Origin: Eleginops maclovinus
Lineage: Eukaryota > Chordata > Actinopteri > Perciformes > Eleginopidae
DNA length: 64,000 bases
Direction: 5' to 3'
Assembly: GCF_036324505.1 (NCBI RefSeq)
Contig: NC_086350.1
Span: 10,619,032 to 10,683,031 of the forward strand
The number at the start of each line of letters is the position of its first letter. Within the stretch, counting starts at the first letter, position 1. Positions 37,553 through 61,115 of this stretch are shown in pieces. The notes below the pieces were generated by a model that saw nothing but the letters and a program-made list of their open reading frames with translations, was not told the DNA's origin and searched no databases. Both the position numbers and the translations under genes were made by a program.

Positions 37553-38543
37553 GTTGACGGCCTGAGGGAAAGATTGCACCGTTAACTAAGCACAAGTTGG
37601 AACACACCTTTGGAACACACCTTAGAAGGCAAGTATAAACGGATACAAGAAACAACATGAGAGCGACGACACTGGTTGTTTATGTGGTTTATTGTTTCCT
37701 TTTAGTGTGACTATTTGAAGGCACTTGTAATAAACCCCTTCCATTTTCTTTGAATGTGAATTGACCAAAACATAATAGTTACTGATGATGCTTTATATGA
37801 ATTAAATAGTGTATCCTCCATTATAAAAACATGTAAAACAACATTATCTGTTTGGTCAATTATCCTCGAATACAAAAATAAAGCTCAATTTCAAAGTTTC
37901 AGAGTTAAAGAGTTGGTTTTTTTACAGCCCGTTGTACGGGGAATGTCACATGAAAAGTCTAATGATACGTTGACTTTACAAAGTTTAATATCATAAAGTA
38001 ATAACGTTTATAATCACAAACGAATTGACTACTAATTTCATAAAATTGTTCGCTTCATCTACGTATTTGTAGTTGTCATTTTTTAGATCCATTTTGTCGT
38101 TGTATGTAATCAGAGCATGCGCAATGTCTTCCTTTTTTAGCGGACTCATTAGCACAGGTTGTAGCAAACTGTTATTAGTTAAGAAGGTGGTCGACGACAG
38201 CATAAGGCTTGCAGGTTAGGGAAATTAGCAAGTCTGTAACATACGCATGATATAAACGCAAACGTTTGAAGTTGTGAACAAAGGTAACGTTTCCCAGGTA
38301 ACACGTTAGCTTAGCTAGCACGAAACACTGTTGAGCGACCATCGAGGATATAACACTAAAGTTAAATGATGTTAAAAGCTAACTGTGGCAACACTTACAG
38401 TGCGACATTATTTAATTAAGTTGATCCCCTTATTGTTCATATAATTGCTCTTTAATAGTTTAAAATGCTAACCTTACGATGTAAGGCGGTTGAGCTAACG
38501 TGCTAAAGGTATTTTCTTTGATGTCAAATATACAGAGCCTTAC

Positions 38544-38700
38544 CTTAGATTTCCAAGTCTCTTAAAAATGTAAATCAGATACTCGTTATTCCGCTTTAAA
38601 AGCTAAATCAATCGCATATTGACGTGAACTTAAAATTGATAAAATCGTCCCATTCTTTTAAGCATCATGTGTGAACTCTCAGCAGGACGGTAACTGTGCT
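38544..38700 (-). other. incenp: Probable noncoding first exon of incenp
   Basis: The coding start exon begins after a CCTCAG acceptor ten bases before the ATG, so a 5' UTR exon is needed. A good donor (TCTAAG/GTAAGG on the minus strand) ends at 38544. The right boundary is set only by the promoter motifs at 38735-38755. Confidence 0.45.
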
Positions 38701-38734
38701 TCTCTGCGCAAACCCGCTGGAACCGTTTAACATG

Positions 38735-38932
38735 TTCAAAACTCCATCAGCCAATCCCAAGGCGAAGCTCAGTGACGTACAATAAGGGTTGTTTGATTTG
38801 TCTCAATTTGTTCGGGAGGGCGGACCGTGCCTTCAGAACAATAGCGAGGAATTCTACGGGTGAACACATCGAGCAAACCGAAGTAAATTTAGGGCGTTGT
38901 TTACAGCGCAGTGCAGATTTGAATCAACCAAT
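38735..38932 (-). promoter_or_regulatory. incenp: CCAAT and CHR-like motifs of the incenp promoter
   Basis: On the minus strand, TTTGAA (38740-38735) resembles a cell-cycle homology region and is preceded by inverted CCAAT boxes at 38755-38751 and 38932-38928. Paired CCAAT and CHR elements are typical of G2/M genes regulated by NF-Y and the DREAM complex, which fits INCENP. The motifs are short, so this is suggestive only. Confidence 0.4.
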
Positions 38933-40304
38933 AGATCCTTGACAGGATATTCTCCGCCCCGCCCACTGCAATCATACACAAGTTGGACAGTGGCTTTAAT
39001 GTCTGCTGTACTTGTAATTATCAGAGTCGTATAGAGATACGGCTCTGGTAATTATGTTATATCGTCATAAAACCTATACATGTTTTTAAGAAATCATCAC
39101 GATAAATAAGGGACAATTTCCGAGGCACTGTTTTTAATAATATCAGGGAATAAACGTCATTGCCCTTCATCCTTTGTCACTTCCTCTCCAGCAGTTGTTT
39201 GCGGCCACCCTCCAGGAGACAGAGCTGGAGGATATTTAAAGTCACACAACCAAGGCTTGACTGCATTGCTTAATATGCTTTAAGTAATAACAAATCCACA
39301 AAGAAATCAAATGTGAAGAATAAGCTTTGCACCGAATGTAAGGAGTTTTATTTGAATGTATTTAATTTACAATACAATATTATTGATAGTACATGACTTT
39401 GTAACATGGCATACTATTATGATACTACTGCTTATCACTAGCATTGATCTAAAGATCTAAAGATATGTTTTATTATGTGTAGATGAAATGATGATGATGG
39501 GTCATGGTTGATGTTTCAGAGAGGCCAACACAAAGACATCGAAACCAGTTTACAAACACACCCGGGCTCCAGAGGAAAGGTTACTGGCTTCCCTGAAAAT
39601 ATAGAGGCATACAATAAATAATCTCTTACTATGTCAGTGCAAACAAATAAATATGAAAAGTGAAATTCAGTTGCAAAGTAAGAATAGTACGATACTGAGT
39701 ACTGAATTAAATCATATCAAACTTGGTGCATCAGGACAATTTACAGAAAAATAGATACACATGATTCTTTGTTTATTAGTTTCGTCTTATTAGTAGCATC
39801 TTGGTATCCTTTATTCAAATGATTGCAACTTTGTATTGCTCAGATTTACTCCTATGTATTTTGAAAAATGGTATATCACCCCTAATATTCTGACAAGAGG
39901 CTACTCCTATAGGTCCCTAAAAACATCCGGAGCCGTTTTTTGCCTCACTTATCACTGTAAGTAAATGTGTATTGTGAGATGTTATGGCTATAGTATAAAT
40001 ACACCATTGTCGTGTTGCCCTAAGAACAATTTTCATTATGCATTTCTGTCTGCCTCTATATGTGTACGAATTATATATGTAATTTTGAGTTACTAACACT
40101 GGCAGACAGACAACAAGCTTTTTTCTATTTTTATCATTTTTACTATCCAATCTGCTTTTTTAAATCTTATTGTCTTGGTTGTCATTTAGTTGTATGGCTA
40201 CCATGACCATACAATGTCTCATGTGTTATTGAAGGGATCCTGTTTTCTTTGTGACAATGGCATCAACAAAACCAACAGGAATCACGAGTGAGGTGGGGCA
40301 GGGG
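38933..40304. other. Gap between incenp and pgghg
   Basis: This holds the incenp upstream region and the 3' UTR of pgghg, which is transcribed leftward. It is AT-rich with no ORF of interest, no microsatellite and no repeat that I recognise. Confidence 0.45.
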
Positions 40305-43300
40305 TTAAAAAGTTGTCCATTTCCACTTTAAGTGTAAAAAAGCCTTGTTCTTAAGACAAAAAATGTTACCTGGTGTGAGAGGGATTTTAGTTCCTGATGT
40401 CTTCAGGACCACCTGCAGATCACAGGGCTTAGTGCTGCCAGCTGTTTTTTCCTGTTCCCTCAGTATGATACAGACTTCGTCTTTCCTCAGCAGCCAGTCC
40501 ATCTGACTGCCCAGGTAGTTCACACCGCGTACACAGAGCTCAGAAATGTCATTGGGAAGATGCGGGGAAAAGGCCAGGCATTCCTTCTGAACTCTAGGGG
40601 GAAAACAGCATTTGAATCTTTGTATCACTGATGTCCTGCTGTCTACATACTGAAGTTGTTTTCATTAACTGACCTGAAGCCAGTATAACCAAACAGCACA
40701 GCTTGCAGGAATCCCCCCATCCCTGTGAGGAAGTTAACCGCACCAGAGCCATCGGATGATTCACTCCATACCTGAGAGTAGAGGTAACCACACATTCACT
40801 ATATATCCAGCAGAGGCATTTATGAGCATTGTGTGGCTGTTTGACTCAGAAAGACACCTGGAACGGTGGCTGGATGTTTTTGAAGCACTTCTCCAGTAAA
40901 TGTTGAGCTTTCTCAGCCTCCCCCAGCTCCAGCCAGCCGATCGCAAACATACCCTTGGAATGGAAAGCAAAACCATTGGTACAAACACACACTCGATAAA
41001 GAACTTATGTTAACCAAAACAATAAATATGCAAATAAATAAGCGTTAAACTGTTGGGTTAAAATCTGTCAATCCTTGGTGTTTTTCTGTGTTGATTACAG
41101 CAGCTTTAAGAAACATTTTGAAGACTTTCCACTTTTTTTACTTTTTACTCATTTAAGTATTTCTTAAATGTTGGAAATGCTACTTCTGCTTCCATGGAGG
41201 ACCTCTACACCCAGCGGTGTAGGAAGAAGGCCAGTAGGATATTAAAGGACCCCCATGACCCCAGCAACAATCTTTTCTATCTGCTGCCGTCTGGCAGACG
41301 GTACCGCAGCATCCGGACCAAGACCACCAGACTCAGGGACAGTTTTATACCACAGGCTATAAGACTGCTGAACTCCTGAGCTCTGTGAATGTCTACTCAC
41401 ATCTGTTTATAGTACACATATCTATATATTATACATATCTGCCATATACATCTGTTTATACGTAATATATGCATCTGTCCATACCTCCTCATTCCACAGT
41501 GTAAAGTATTTAAATAATTTCAATGTATTCCACATATGTATATATTTTACAGCCTTAAATCTTTATTGTTGTTATTGTAAATATTCTTCTCTCTTTTTGC
41601 ACTATTTTATTTATCTTATTTGCACCACGTATGTTGAGTTGTTGGAGGAGCATGGGACATCAGATTTTCATTGCCAACATATACGTTGTATATGCTGTGC
41701 ATATGACCAATAAAACCTTGAAACCTTGAAACCTCAATTGATGATTTGATTTATGTTTGAATAGTCCCTTTGCCACTTACTTTATAAGTCTTTAAAGTGA
41801 CTTAGAAAAGGGCACTCAAATCTCATACACACTCCGGTACAGCATGCTAGGTCTCACCCATGTCATGGCCGGACCATCAGGGTCTGTCACTGGCTCGTAC
41901 GCCTCCAGGTCATTTCTCCTGATCTCTGGGGACATTTGCAAACCAAGAGGGTATCCCAGCATCACTGTGTCTGCCTGTTTCACCTGGATGACCTGTAAGA
42001 CAAACACAAGACATTCTCATCATGTTATGGAAATTCCTTCTTTCTCATTTGTGTCAAAATGGACAAAAAATAAACCTTTGATGTAGCCATCGAACTCGGG
42101 GTGGTACTGGGATTCTTCATCAAAAGGTATTTTGAGTTGATCGGCCACTTCTTGCCATTCCTTCGGTGCAGGATCTTGGAGGAGTTCAGCCAACTCTACA
42201 GCGAACTGGAGACTGAAAAAGGATACACTTTTTCTATTATTTGTAATGATGAGTCAATGTGCACTGCAGGGAAATATTTTAATACTCGTACCTGAATTTG
42301 GCCACTGTGTTTGTGTACACTGAGTTGTTGACATTGTAATAATACTCATCAGGTGGCATGACACCTGAATAGCACAAAGGGGAAATGCTTCATAATATTT
42401 CAATTAAAAACATGCATGTAATGGAAATAACAATTACATGCAGCAATTTCTCCAATTCACTCGCAGCTTAGTCTTTAAGTTAAATGTAAAATATTGAAAA
42501 TACATTTAAAAAGTCTTAACAATAGAAAACGTAGTGAATTTTTTCCAGTGTAGATAAGTCACATGTTTTTAATTTAGTTTATATATATAAAAAAATATAT
42601 ATCCTGATAATAATGTGGAGCTAGATTGACATTTTAACAGAAATATCTAGGCTGTTATTCAATGACTAATACTTGAAAAACAAACAATGTGCTTTCATTA
42701 ATATCATATTTTTAGGTATCTAACATGGATAAATATAAACATTTAATATTTATATTATTTTTTCTGTGGCCGTCGTCAAATCTGACATTACAAAAGCAAT
42801 ACATTAAACAAGTAAATAGGGGACTAAAAATGAAAAGTGGCTTTTAGCTGGTATAATAAATGTTCTGTGTCTTGTAATGGCTAAGAAAACCTATATAAAA
42901 TATTATGACACTGAGGGACAAATTATTACAAATCCTATAATAATGAGTTTTTCTGTAGATAGATAAGTCAGACATTCGAAATGGAGCTTTTATGAAATGA
43001 TAAGCCTAATAATTATGTGAGGTTAAATGGAACATATTTCTTAAAATGATTTGTACCTAAGAGATGATACTTCTTGTCCTCGGGGTTCCATGATACTCTA
43101 GAAACCCAGTAATCGGCCACACCGTATATCACCTCCTTGCCCTGGCCCTCTTTGAACATGGACACATCCTGCCACAAAGAGATCATCACACAGGGTGTTT
43201 ATGCAAAGAAAGAGGGAGAGACACTATGACAATGAGTAGGGATAAAAGAGCGAACCTCAGTGAGGTAGAGATAGTGTTGGAAGGCCAGGGTGACGTCTCC

Positions 43301-45806
43301 ATTTATGTGAATCTCTTGTTGTCCATAAATGTCCTCGGGACACACCTCCCGGCCTGACACTGCACTCTCCCATGGGAACTTCAGTCCCTGCAGAGATAAA
43401 ATCTTTCACTCAGAAGACTCAGATATGGTTTCATGGTTATTGTTAAAACAGGGACTACAAACACAAAGTCATCAAACTAATATATACCTTAAAATAAACC
43501 TAACACGCTGTTATTCTGCCACCAGCATTTGGTTTTGGTTTCCTGCTGCTGCCTATGACGCATTGAACTTAGACTATAACTTTATTAATTACATAAGCAT
43601 TATTTTTGTCACTTTTTGGTTTGACATGGAATAAGCTAGCCTATATATTTTGAGGATTTTTTTATATGCCTAAATATTTTTAAATATATATTTTTATTTT
43701 TACGAACAATGACTGACATCACATTTAGTTGTTTTTTTAAGTCTTATATTTTCTTCTTTAATATCAACCCTTGTTAATAGAAAAATGTGTTTGTGTAAAA
43801 AAAACATAGCACAATGTAATCTCAAAATGACAAAAGATATCCGTGGGTTCAGAGATTTTCGAGCGCTGACCCAGATGCATTCGAAAACAATAAGGGAGCC
43901 AAAAATTGCTCTTGTACCTTGAAGCCCTGCTTTTGTGCGTTGTCTTTTGCACCTTCTACAGTCCCCACCCTGTACTCCAGCACAGATCGAGCTAGCTTGG
44001 GGTAGAAGAGGGCTATGCCAGGATACATCCAAATGTCCTGTCACAGAAAGTAAGGGTTTATGTGTATTACAAACAACATGCAAAATAACAAAACTAGTCA
44101 TAAACTGCCACTAGCCTTACCTGGTCCCAGAAAATGTGTCCCCAGTAGTCCTGACCATCCCCGCCATTAGACAGCCCGCCGGGACTGACTCCCCCAAAAG
44201 AGCTGGAGGTGTTGTTGATGGAGGGGAAAGCACTGAGGAGGTAAAACATGCAGCCAATCAGAGCCTTGCAGAGGCTGTCTGACCCCTTCACCTCCACCGT
44301 GCTCTGCAGCCACAGTTCTTTCCAGGCCTTCTCGTGAGACGGACGCAGTTTACCAGTCGCCATCAGATCCAGGCTCTCGTCAAATGTGTTCTCAGCGGAC
44401 TCTAAACTGTTGGCCACAACCAGGACAAAGCCCCAGCGGCCCTGGCTCTGGTCTGCATTCAGCGTCAGGGTGGGGGGGATTGGTGTCCAGATAAGGTGCA
44501 CTGCTGGACAGGAACCTCCTGGGTACTCAGCTGTGGTCACCTTTCCATGGATGTGACTGAGGGACAAAGGGGTGTAGACCTTGTAAATTGCAAGATATCA
44601 CACTAACTATTAGCCAACATTGTACACGTCTTTAAACCAACCTTCCTCCTTTGTAATCAGGACCAGACTCGAAAACAATGTCTTTGCTCTGAGGTGTGAA
44701 TGAACCGACCAGATTGACACTGATCGGCTCCTCGGAAGTCACCTGGCGCACCAGCAGGACCTCCATCACCATCATGTTGGGGTAATATCGGTGGGAATAC
44801 AGAGACTGGGTCACCGATACACTTGCCAAGCTCAGAGTGTGGGTAAAAACGCCTGCAGGAGAAGACGAGAAAATGATCAACGATCGTTTTTTACAAATTC
44901 CTGCAAACAGACAGTCAAACACTGTAGACACACAGTTGGGACAAAGTCATTGTCTTACAAGTAACAAGTCTTGGCAATTAAATCCCAGATCAAGTTCTAA
45001 ATGCTGAGTTTTAAGTCTTAGCAGTCATAATACTCTAACAGTGTTTTCTTCATAGTCTTTGTATGCAAACAAAATAACATTTGGTATTGTATTCCCCCAA
45101 TGACTCTCATTAATGTAACTTCAGCTCTTCATGTTTCTCTCCTGTAACTTCATTCCATGATTTGGTTTAAATAAAGTGGATCTGGGGAATTATGTTTCCG
45201 CTTAATCTGATAATAGCGTTACCGTTGGTTAATTCAGAAAACAAATTGGTTTGTGACACACTTCTTTTTAATGACATACTGTTTTGATCTGTTAGCTTGG
45301 GAGAAGCTAAAAAAGGTTCAAATTAAACGGCTCAAGCCATGTGATTGGTGCTGAAGTCCAAGTGGAGCTGCTTTTTTATTTTATTTTGTCGAGTTGAGTC
45401 TAAAGTAATCAAATGTGATTTGAGTCTGAATCATTTGACTAGAGTCCAAGTCTTTTGACTTCATTTGAAGTTGGGTAATTGAGTCCAAGTCATGTGACTA
45501 AATTTCAAGTATTGTGACACGAAATCATTTGTCCCTGTGAGCCCACCCTCTGCAGACTCTACCTGTGTGTGTGTTCATGCTGTATGCGTTCTGGCCTGGT
45601 TCTTCTGTCTCAACCTTCACGGCGAGGGGACAGGGGACGTCTGCTCTGTGACAACGTCCCCCCTCCCCGTTATACACGCCACCCATGTGCATAATGTTGT
45701 TATACACCCTCCATCCCAGAAGCCCATTGGCCAGAGGAGGGAGAAAGCGGCGGTCGCTGGGTAGAGTGTCGGTGGAGAAGATGTAGGGGTCTTCCTCAAA
45801 GGACAT
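40305..45806 (-). CDS. pgghg: Protein-glucosylgalactosylhydroxylysine glucosidase (ATHL1)
   Basis: Twelve coding exons were traced: 45806-45563, 44852-44642, 44556-44121, 44037-43918, 43387-43256, 43168-43057, 42364-42292, 42212-42076, 41998-41858, 40953-40858, 40771-40674 and 40593-40305, about 695 codons. The enzyme, a GH65 family member, removes glucose from the collagen disaccharide on hydroxylysine. The start is [20 protein letters not shown]. Conserved words include [97 protein letters not shown] and [20 protein letters not shown]. The carboxylates known to be needed in the human enzyme fall in the WDQD, PWESA/VCPED and late regions. All junctions are in phase except 42076 to 41998, which is off by one base. 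Human PGGHG has 737 residues and no signal peptide. Confidence 0.92.
41190..41735 (+). mobile_element. 3' end of a non-LTR retrotransposon (LINE)
   Basis: A short ORF end (41194-41379) reads [19 protein letters not shown] and finishes [11 protein letters not shown] before TGA. This is the typical C-terminus of reverse-transcriptase ORF2 proteins of teleost CR1/L2/Rex-like LINEs. A 3' UTR follows, ending in CCTTGAAA tandem units (near 41718-41735), as expected of a LINE tail. The 5' end is truncated. It lies inside a pgghg intron in the opposite orientation to the gene. Confidence 0.75.
44940..45535. repeat. Interspersed repeat rich in CAAGTC/GAGTC words, pgghg intron 1
   Basis: The stretch repeats short words such as GAGTCCAAGTC, TTGAGTCTG and GTGACTAAATTTCAAGT. 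This is the composition of a common non-autonomous teleost DNA element. Clear terminal repeats were not found, so the limits are approximate. Confidence 0.4.
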
Positions 45807-46790
45807 GGTGACGAGATAGTCCTTACTTTGTAGTGTGGTTTCCGGTCAGGGTTAGTTGAGGGGGTCACAGCTCTTCAACAATGAACTGTTATTTCACCTA
45901 TTACATGTTGGCATGAGTAGAAAACATTAATATGTTTACATCAGTTCTCTGTTTGAAAAATTATACTCACTAAATGTGATTATAATGGTTAAATGCTTTA
46001 TTTCTTTACGCAATATTTCTGGACTACACTAAAATATCTCCAGTTGAATGATGATGAGACATTAAACCATTGCTGGAAACTTTTAGTGGAACCAAACACA
46101 CAGTTTTCAGGTTCCTGCCAGTAAAAACTATTTGTAGATTGTGTACTTTGGCACTTTTGTGTCACAAGGCATGTGTCATCCATCAACATCATAAAACTAT
46201 TAGGAGATCAGAAAGTTGAAAAATGATAAAAAGACACAAAACGTCTCAAGTTATTGAACATATCTAAAAGTATTAATAATTAAACATCCATTCTCAGAAA
46301 TCAAGCTTAGCCAATCTTTAAAAGTTAGCAAAGTTGGAGTTAACAGCCTGCATAAAATCCTGCGCACTTCTACCTGGCTTCAACAGTGTGTTATTCTCAC
46401 ATGAACAGCAGACGTCTGTTTCTGCAACAAAAACGGAATGCTTTGAAAAAGGCAAATTGAAGAAAAAACCTGCCGGAGATCCAAAGCGATTGTTCTGTGC
46501 AGTTAAACCTACAGAAAACAGCGTATGTGCTGTAATTCAAACTAGGACTCACGCCTTATAAAAACCGAAACACTCAAATGATTTTGAGAAAGATGGTCCA
46601 AGTTTGTAGTGTCGGGTATCATGAAGAGGCCAAGAAGCTCTCTGTGCTGCAAAGAAAACCTGGACTGTATTCTGGATCTGCTGGAAAACACGGCATGTGT
46701 CTAATGTGGAGGATGAGGCAGAGTGTGTGTTAATCCAGCTGTGTGTTAATCCAGTTGTGCAGTTTACACTGGAAAATTTGAAGAAATCAC

Positions 46791-47338
46791 CAGTGGTGGA
46801 GGAAGTACTCAGATCCTTTACTTAAATAAAAGTACAAATACTATGGTCTTAAATAGTTAAATACTCTTATAATAGTAAAAGTCCTGTTTTCAAAATGATA
46901 ACATGAAACATGAAAAATAACAGTAATATAAGCATTAAAATATACTTAAAGCACAAAGAGAAATAGTACTCAGTCTGCACAATTTCCCACTTCAATTAAC
47001 TAAAGTAAAAGTACATGTTGCAGAATCAATACTGACAGTATTATCGTGTAAGGTTTGTAATATTTTATTTGACTATTGTAGTGACTCAATGTGGAGAAGT
47101 TTACTTGAAGACTGTAGATAACTATTAAAGTATTGCATTATACAATAACAGCATACACTATGTGCTTTTTATGTACAAAATAACTAGTAGCTGTGAGTGT
47201 TAAAATTAATCTGATGAAGTAAAAAGTATGATATGAGTATAAAGTAGCATTCAATCGAAATACTCAAGTAAAGTACAAATATGTCAAAATAGTACTTAAG
47301 TACAATATTTGAGTAAATGTAGTTACTTTTCACCACTG
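46791..47338. mobile_element. hAT-like MITE, copy 5 (best preserved)
   Basis: It starts CAGTGGTGGAGGAAGTACTC and ends TTACTTTTCACCACTG, with clear inverted ends. The flanking octamers GAAATCAC and GTAATCTC agree at six of eight positions, consistent with an aged 8-bp target duplication. The interior has AAAGTAAAAGTACATGTTGC and AGTACTTAAGTACAATA. No ORF. Confidence 0.65.
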
Positions 47339-47989
47339 GTAATCTCCATTTAATAAAATCCTCATAGTATTTAAGCGAAACCTCAAGTGCAGATTACCCT
47401 GTGTATTTTACGAAAAAGGTCTAAACAATGTAAATAATACACTTTAGTTACAGGTGTACTGTTAGTCTTGAAGAAGGCTGTAATGGCTGCCACCTTATTC
47501 GTACATATTCACAATTAAAACACCATGCAGGGCCGCTTGGCTGAGGCTGTAAAAATACTCTGCAGGTCACAGTGAGTGTGTTTACATTTCTATCCTATCT
47601 CTTCCAAGAAGAACACGTCACTCTCTCCAAACTAAATCATGTCACATCCACTCTGCTTACCCGGCACTATAAACTCCCTTTTTACCTTTATGCTGTTATC
47701 TCTTATTTTAATCCAGTCCCTATAACTTTACATGATAATCTGTGACAATGTGAACCTTGTTCTGAGTTTAAATGACTTAAATCTGCTTTTGCCTTTAACT
47801 TGGTTTTTCTTAAATGCTGTAAAAATAAATATTATTAATGATTTATTTTTATCGCTATAATTGGGGTAGCAGGAAGGGCTGCCTGTCCATATGGGGGCAT
47901 TTGGTGAGTTATGTGTACAGCCCCACGACCACCATAACAACAGTGTTTTTTTTCAAACATAGTTCATTTAGAGGTCAAATTGCCGACCA

Positions 47990-48110
47990 CAGAATGCAAC
48001 ATCCTCTGTTTTCATCCAGCTGGGGGCCTTTTCTGCATGTTATTTCTCTCTTTCCCCTCATTTCCTGTCATTTCTCTGCTTAAAATATCAAATAAAGGCA
48101 AAACATGTCA
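47990..48110 (+). mobile_element. 3' remnant of a tRNA-derived SINE
   Basis: The body and tail (CTCTCTTTCCCCTCATTTCC, then ATCAAATAAAGGCAAAACATG) match the end of the SINE at 12630-12811. No tRNA-like head with A and B boxes is recognisable, so this is a decayed or truncated copy. Confidence 0.45.
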
Positions 48111-50457
48111 AAGCAATACTTTAAAAAACAGGATAACAGCCAAGGTAACACTTTAATATGGTATGTGGGGCCCAGATTAACCTGCCAAGACCCCTAACAG
48201 ACACATCCATTTTTAAGAGAGCCTCAAAAGCAACCGGTATTTCTAGCTGAAAAAGCTACTTCTACAGGTTTGCAGAGAGAAGATTAGTCAGAGGTAAATG
48301 TGTGAAATTGTCCTTCATAGCCTGTGTTTTGTAAAATTGGGAGTGAATAAGGTAAAAAGATTAAAACTGACTCATACGCATCACAATTATTACTTAAATT
48401 AAGACTTTTTTGTTTTGAAGTTTTCTGAAATTGAATGCAAACCAAATATTGTTTAAAGTTTGTTGTATAAAGTGTAGTAAAAAGAAATACTTAACCTGTA
48501 TTCCTGCATTTTTTAATCCTGTTTTTGTATCAAAGTTTTAGAGAAACTAAGAAACGATATAAAAACAAATGTCAGCCTTAGCTCGCCCTCAGTACTGCAT
48601 GAGATGCACCACTTGGTGGCGCTGAGGAGCCGTTTGTGTGGCATCTGGCATCATGCCGGGAGTCAGAGCCACAAACCCTGGGAAAAGCAGAGCTTTGTCC
48701 ATATAAGGCTGCAATCCATCCGCTTCCCTCTTCCTCCCCAGCTCCCTTCCTCTGTCTTTCTCAGACCTGAGGGATATTTACAGAGAGAGCCTCGGCCAGC
48801 CTGCCCTTCCTTATTAGGAGCGCAGCCTGTTGTCAGTATTTCTTCCACCCTGCAGGACAGTGGTCCATCTCCCGGCTCTCAGATGAGACAAACAGATGGA
48901 TCTTAACTACACTGCAGTCCAAATTCGACAACTGGTCTCTCATAGCTCCTACCCAGACGCCTATTGCAGCACATCTAATCACTTTCATATCTATCATGTC
49001 GGTCAAGCAACTCCTGATGTAGTATCCACCTGGGAGCAGCAAAAGATTAATGGAAGTCCAAACATGCTGTATATACATTGTGCTGCCCTGTTTCCTCTGT
49101 TATGCTCACTGTGTTGCAGCTGTACTGTTCCTTTTTTTGTATCCAATGACGAAAAACATCTGCCTACTAGAAAACAGAACTGTGATACAAAGCGGTAGAA
49201 GCAAAACAAAACAAAAAACAGGTGAAATCAAATCTCAAAGAGACATTTGACGTCTCCATCATTCACAACATGTCACAGTGTGGAATCCAACTAGCATTCA
49301 CGCTTCATACTTTTGTGGATATATATTCTCATGATGTGCATAATAACCAGACAATAGCTACAAACACTTGTTTTTTATTGGGGTGCGGACATCCATTCAA
49401 TATATTAGAAAACCAACATGTGAAGAAAGGCTACATGGAATTTTACTTCAAAGGGGGGTATTATTCAAGACTAATATTTATACACATACAATATACATAA
49501 TCATGCTCCCTGGCAAGAGAGGAATTGACAATGAAAAACTATGAAAATAATATCTTTATCAATGGTAATAATTAAAACCATTCATAGCATAATAGGCTTT
49601 GACAGAACAGCAATTCTTTATAATTGTGCAATGACCTTTGACCTTCAGCTATCAGTAACTTCTCCCTCCACTTACTGATTGGGAGGGTGCTACTCTGACA
49701 TACGTTTGTCTGTCTGGAGGACGGGCAAAGCATGGCATATCTTGTATTGCTTCGCAGGGTGTAAAGTGCCGTGGTCAACTGACCTGGTCATTTTTTAAGA
49801 GCATGGAGTGTGTCGGTGGTCACAAAAATAAAAAAAACTATGTGGGGAAGTGCATAGGTGGAGAGGTAGGTGGGTTCAAACACTTGCATGTGGAAACAAA
49901 ACAACCCAACAGAGCTTTGTGGACTTCCCCTTGTCGTCAGGACGGTGCCGAATGCAAAGACAGAGCCAAGTTTTTTTTAAATTTTTTTTTTTAAAGAACT
50001 TTGAAACCTTCATTGCTTGACAACACGTTAGATTTGAACTGTGATTGGGGTAAATTTGTGAATGTGTGACGTGAGTGTGTTCACAAAAAAATAAATACTC
50101 AGTGGGAGCTTTAAGGACCAAGCCGCCTTTCGCGCTCGTGGAATGTGCATGGAGGAAGTATGTGATGCACGCATAGGAATGTGTGTGCACGTTAATGTTC
50201 CCCTGATGCACAGTCGTGGTAGATGTTCTGTGTGTTGCACCAGCCGTGGGGCTCATGTTGCTGCTGTGGGAGCTCAGCCACAGGCCTTCATGCCAAAGGG
50301 TCTTCCTGTGACAAACGGGCAGTAAGGCACACAAAAGCCACTCCAGCTGTTCGCAATCCAAGTCAAGCTGTGGTGTTCGTGTACGTAGGACATTCTGCTG
50401 CTTCTCTCCCCCTCTCTCTTTCTCTCACTCTTTGGCACTGGGAGGAATGTGTGGAAG

Positions 50458-50515
50458 CAGGGAGGGAGGGAGGGAGGGATGGATGGATGGAGAGGAGGGG
50501 AGGGGGGGGTGTTCC
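50458..50515. repeat. GGGA/GGAT purine-rich tract
   Basis: Four GGGA units pass into GGAT units and then a G run, just downstream of the ppp1r12 stop codon, so probably in its 3' UTR as a pyrimidine-rich tract. Confidence 0.7.
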
Positions 50516-50540
50516 CTGTTCTTCGTGTATCTCTCTTCGT

Positions 50541-61115
<10,575 letters not shown>

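Larger units (their letters stand above)
45870..50540. other. Gap between pgghg (5' side) and ppp1r12 (3' side)
   Basis: This holds the pgghg promoter, a MITE at 46791-47338, a SINE remnant near 47990-48110, and the 3' UTR of ppp1r12. A minus-strand polyadenylation signal (TTTTTTATTGG on the plus strand, near 49372) could end that UTR. The ORFs here have no family resemblance or splice support. Confidence 0.45.

Noticed and set aside
48604..49250. Overlapping ORFs on both strands in the pgghg-ppp1r12 gap
   Set aside because: None has recognisable domains, plausible splice partners or biased codon use, and they overlap on both strands.
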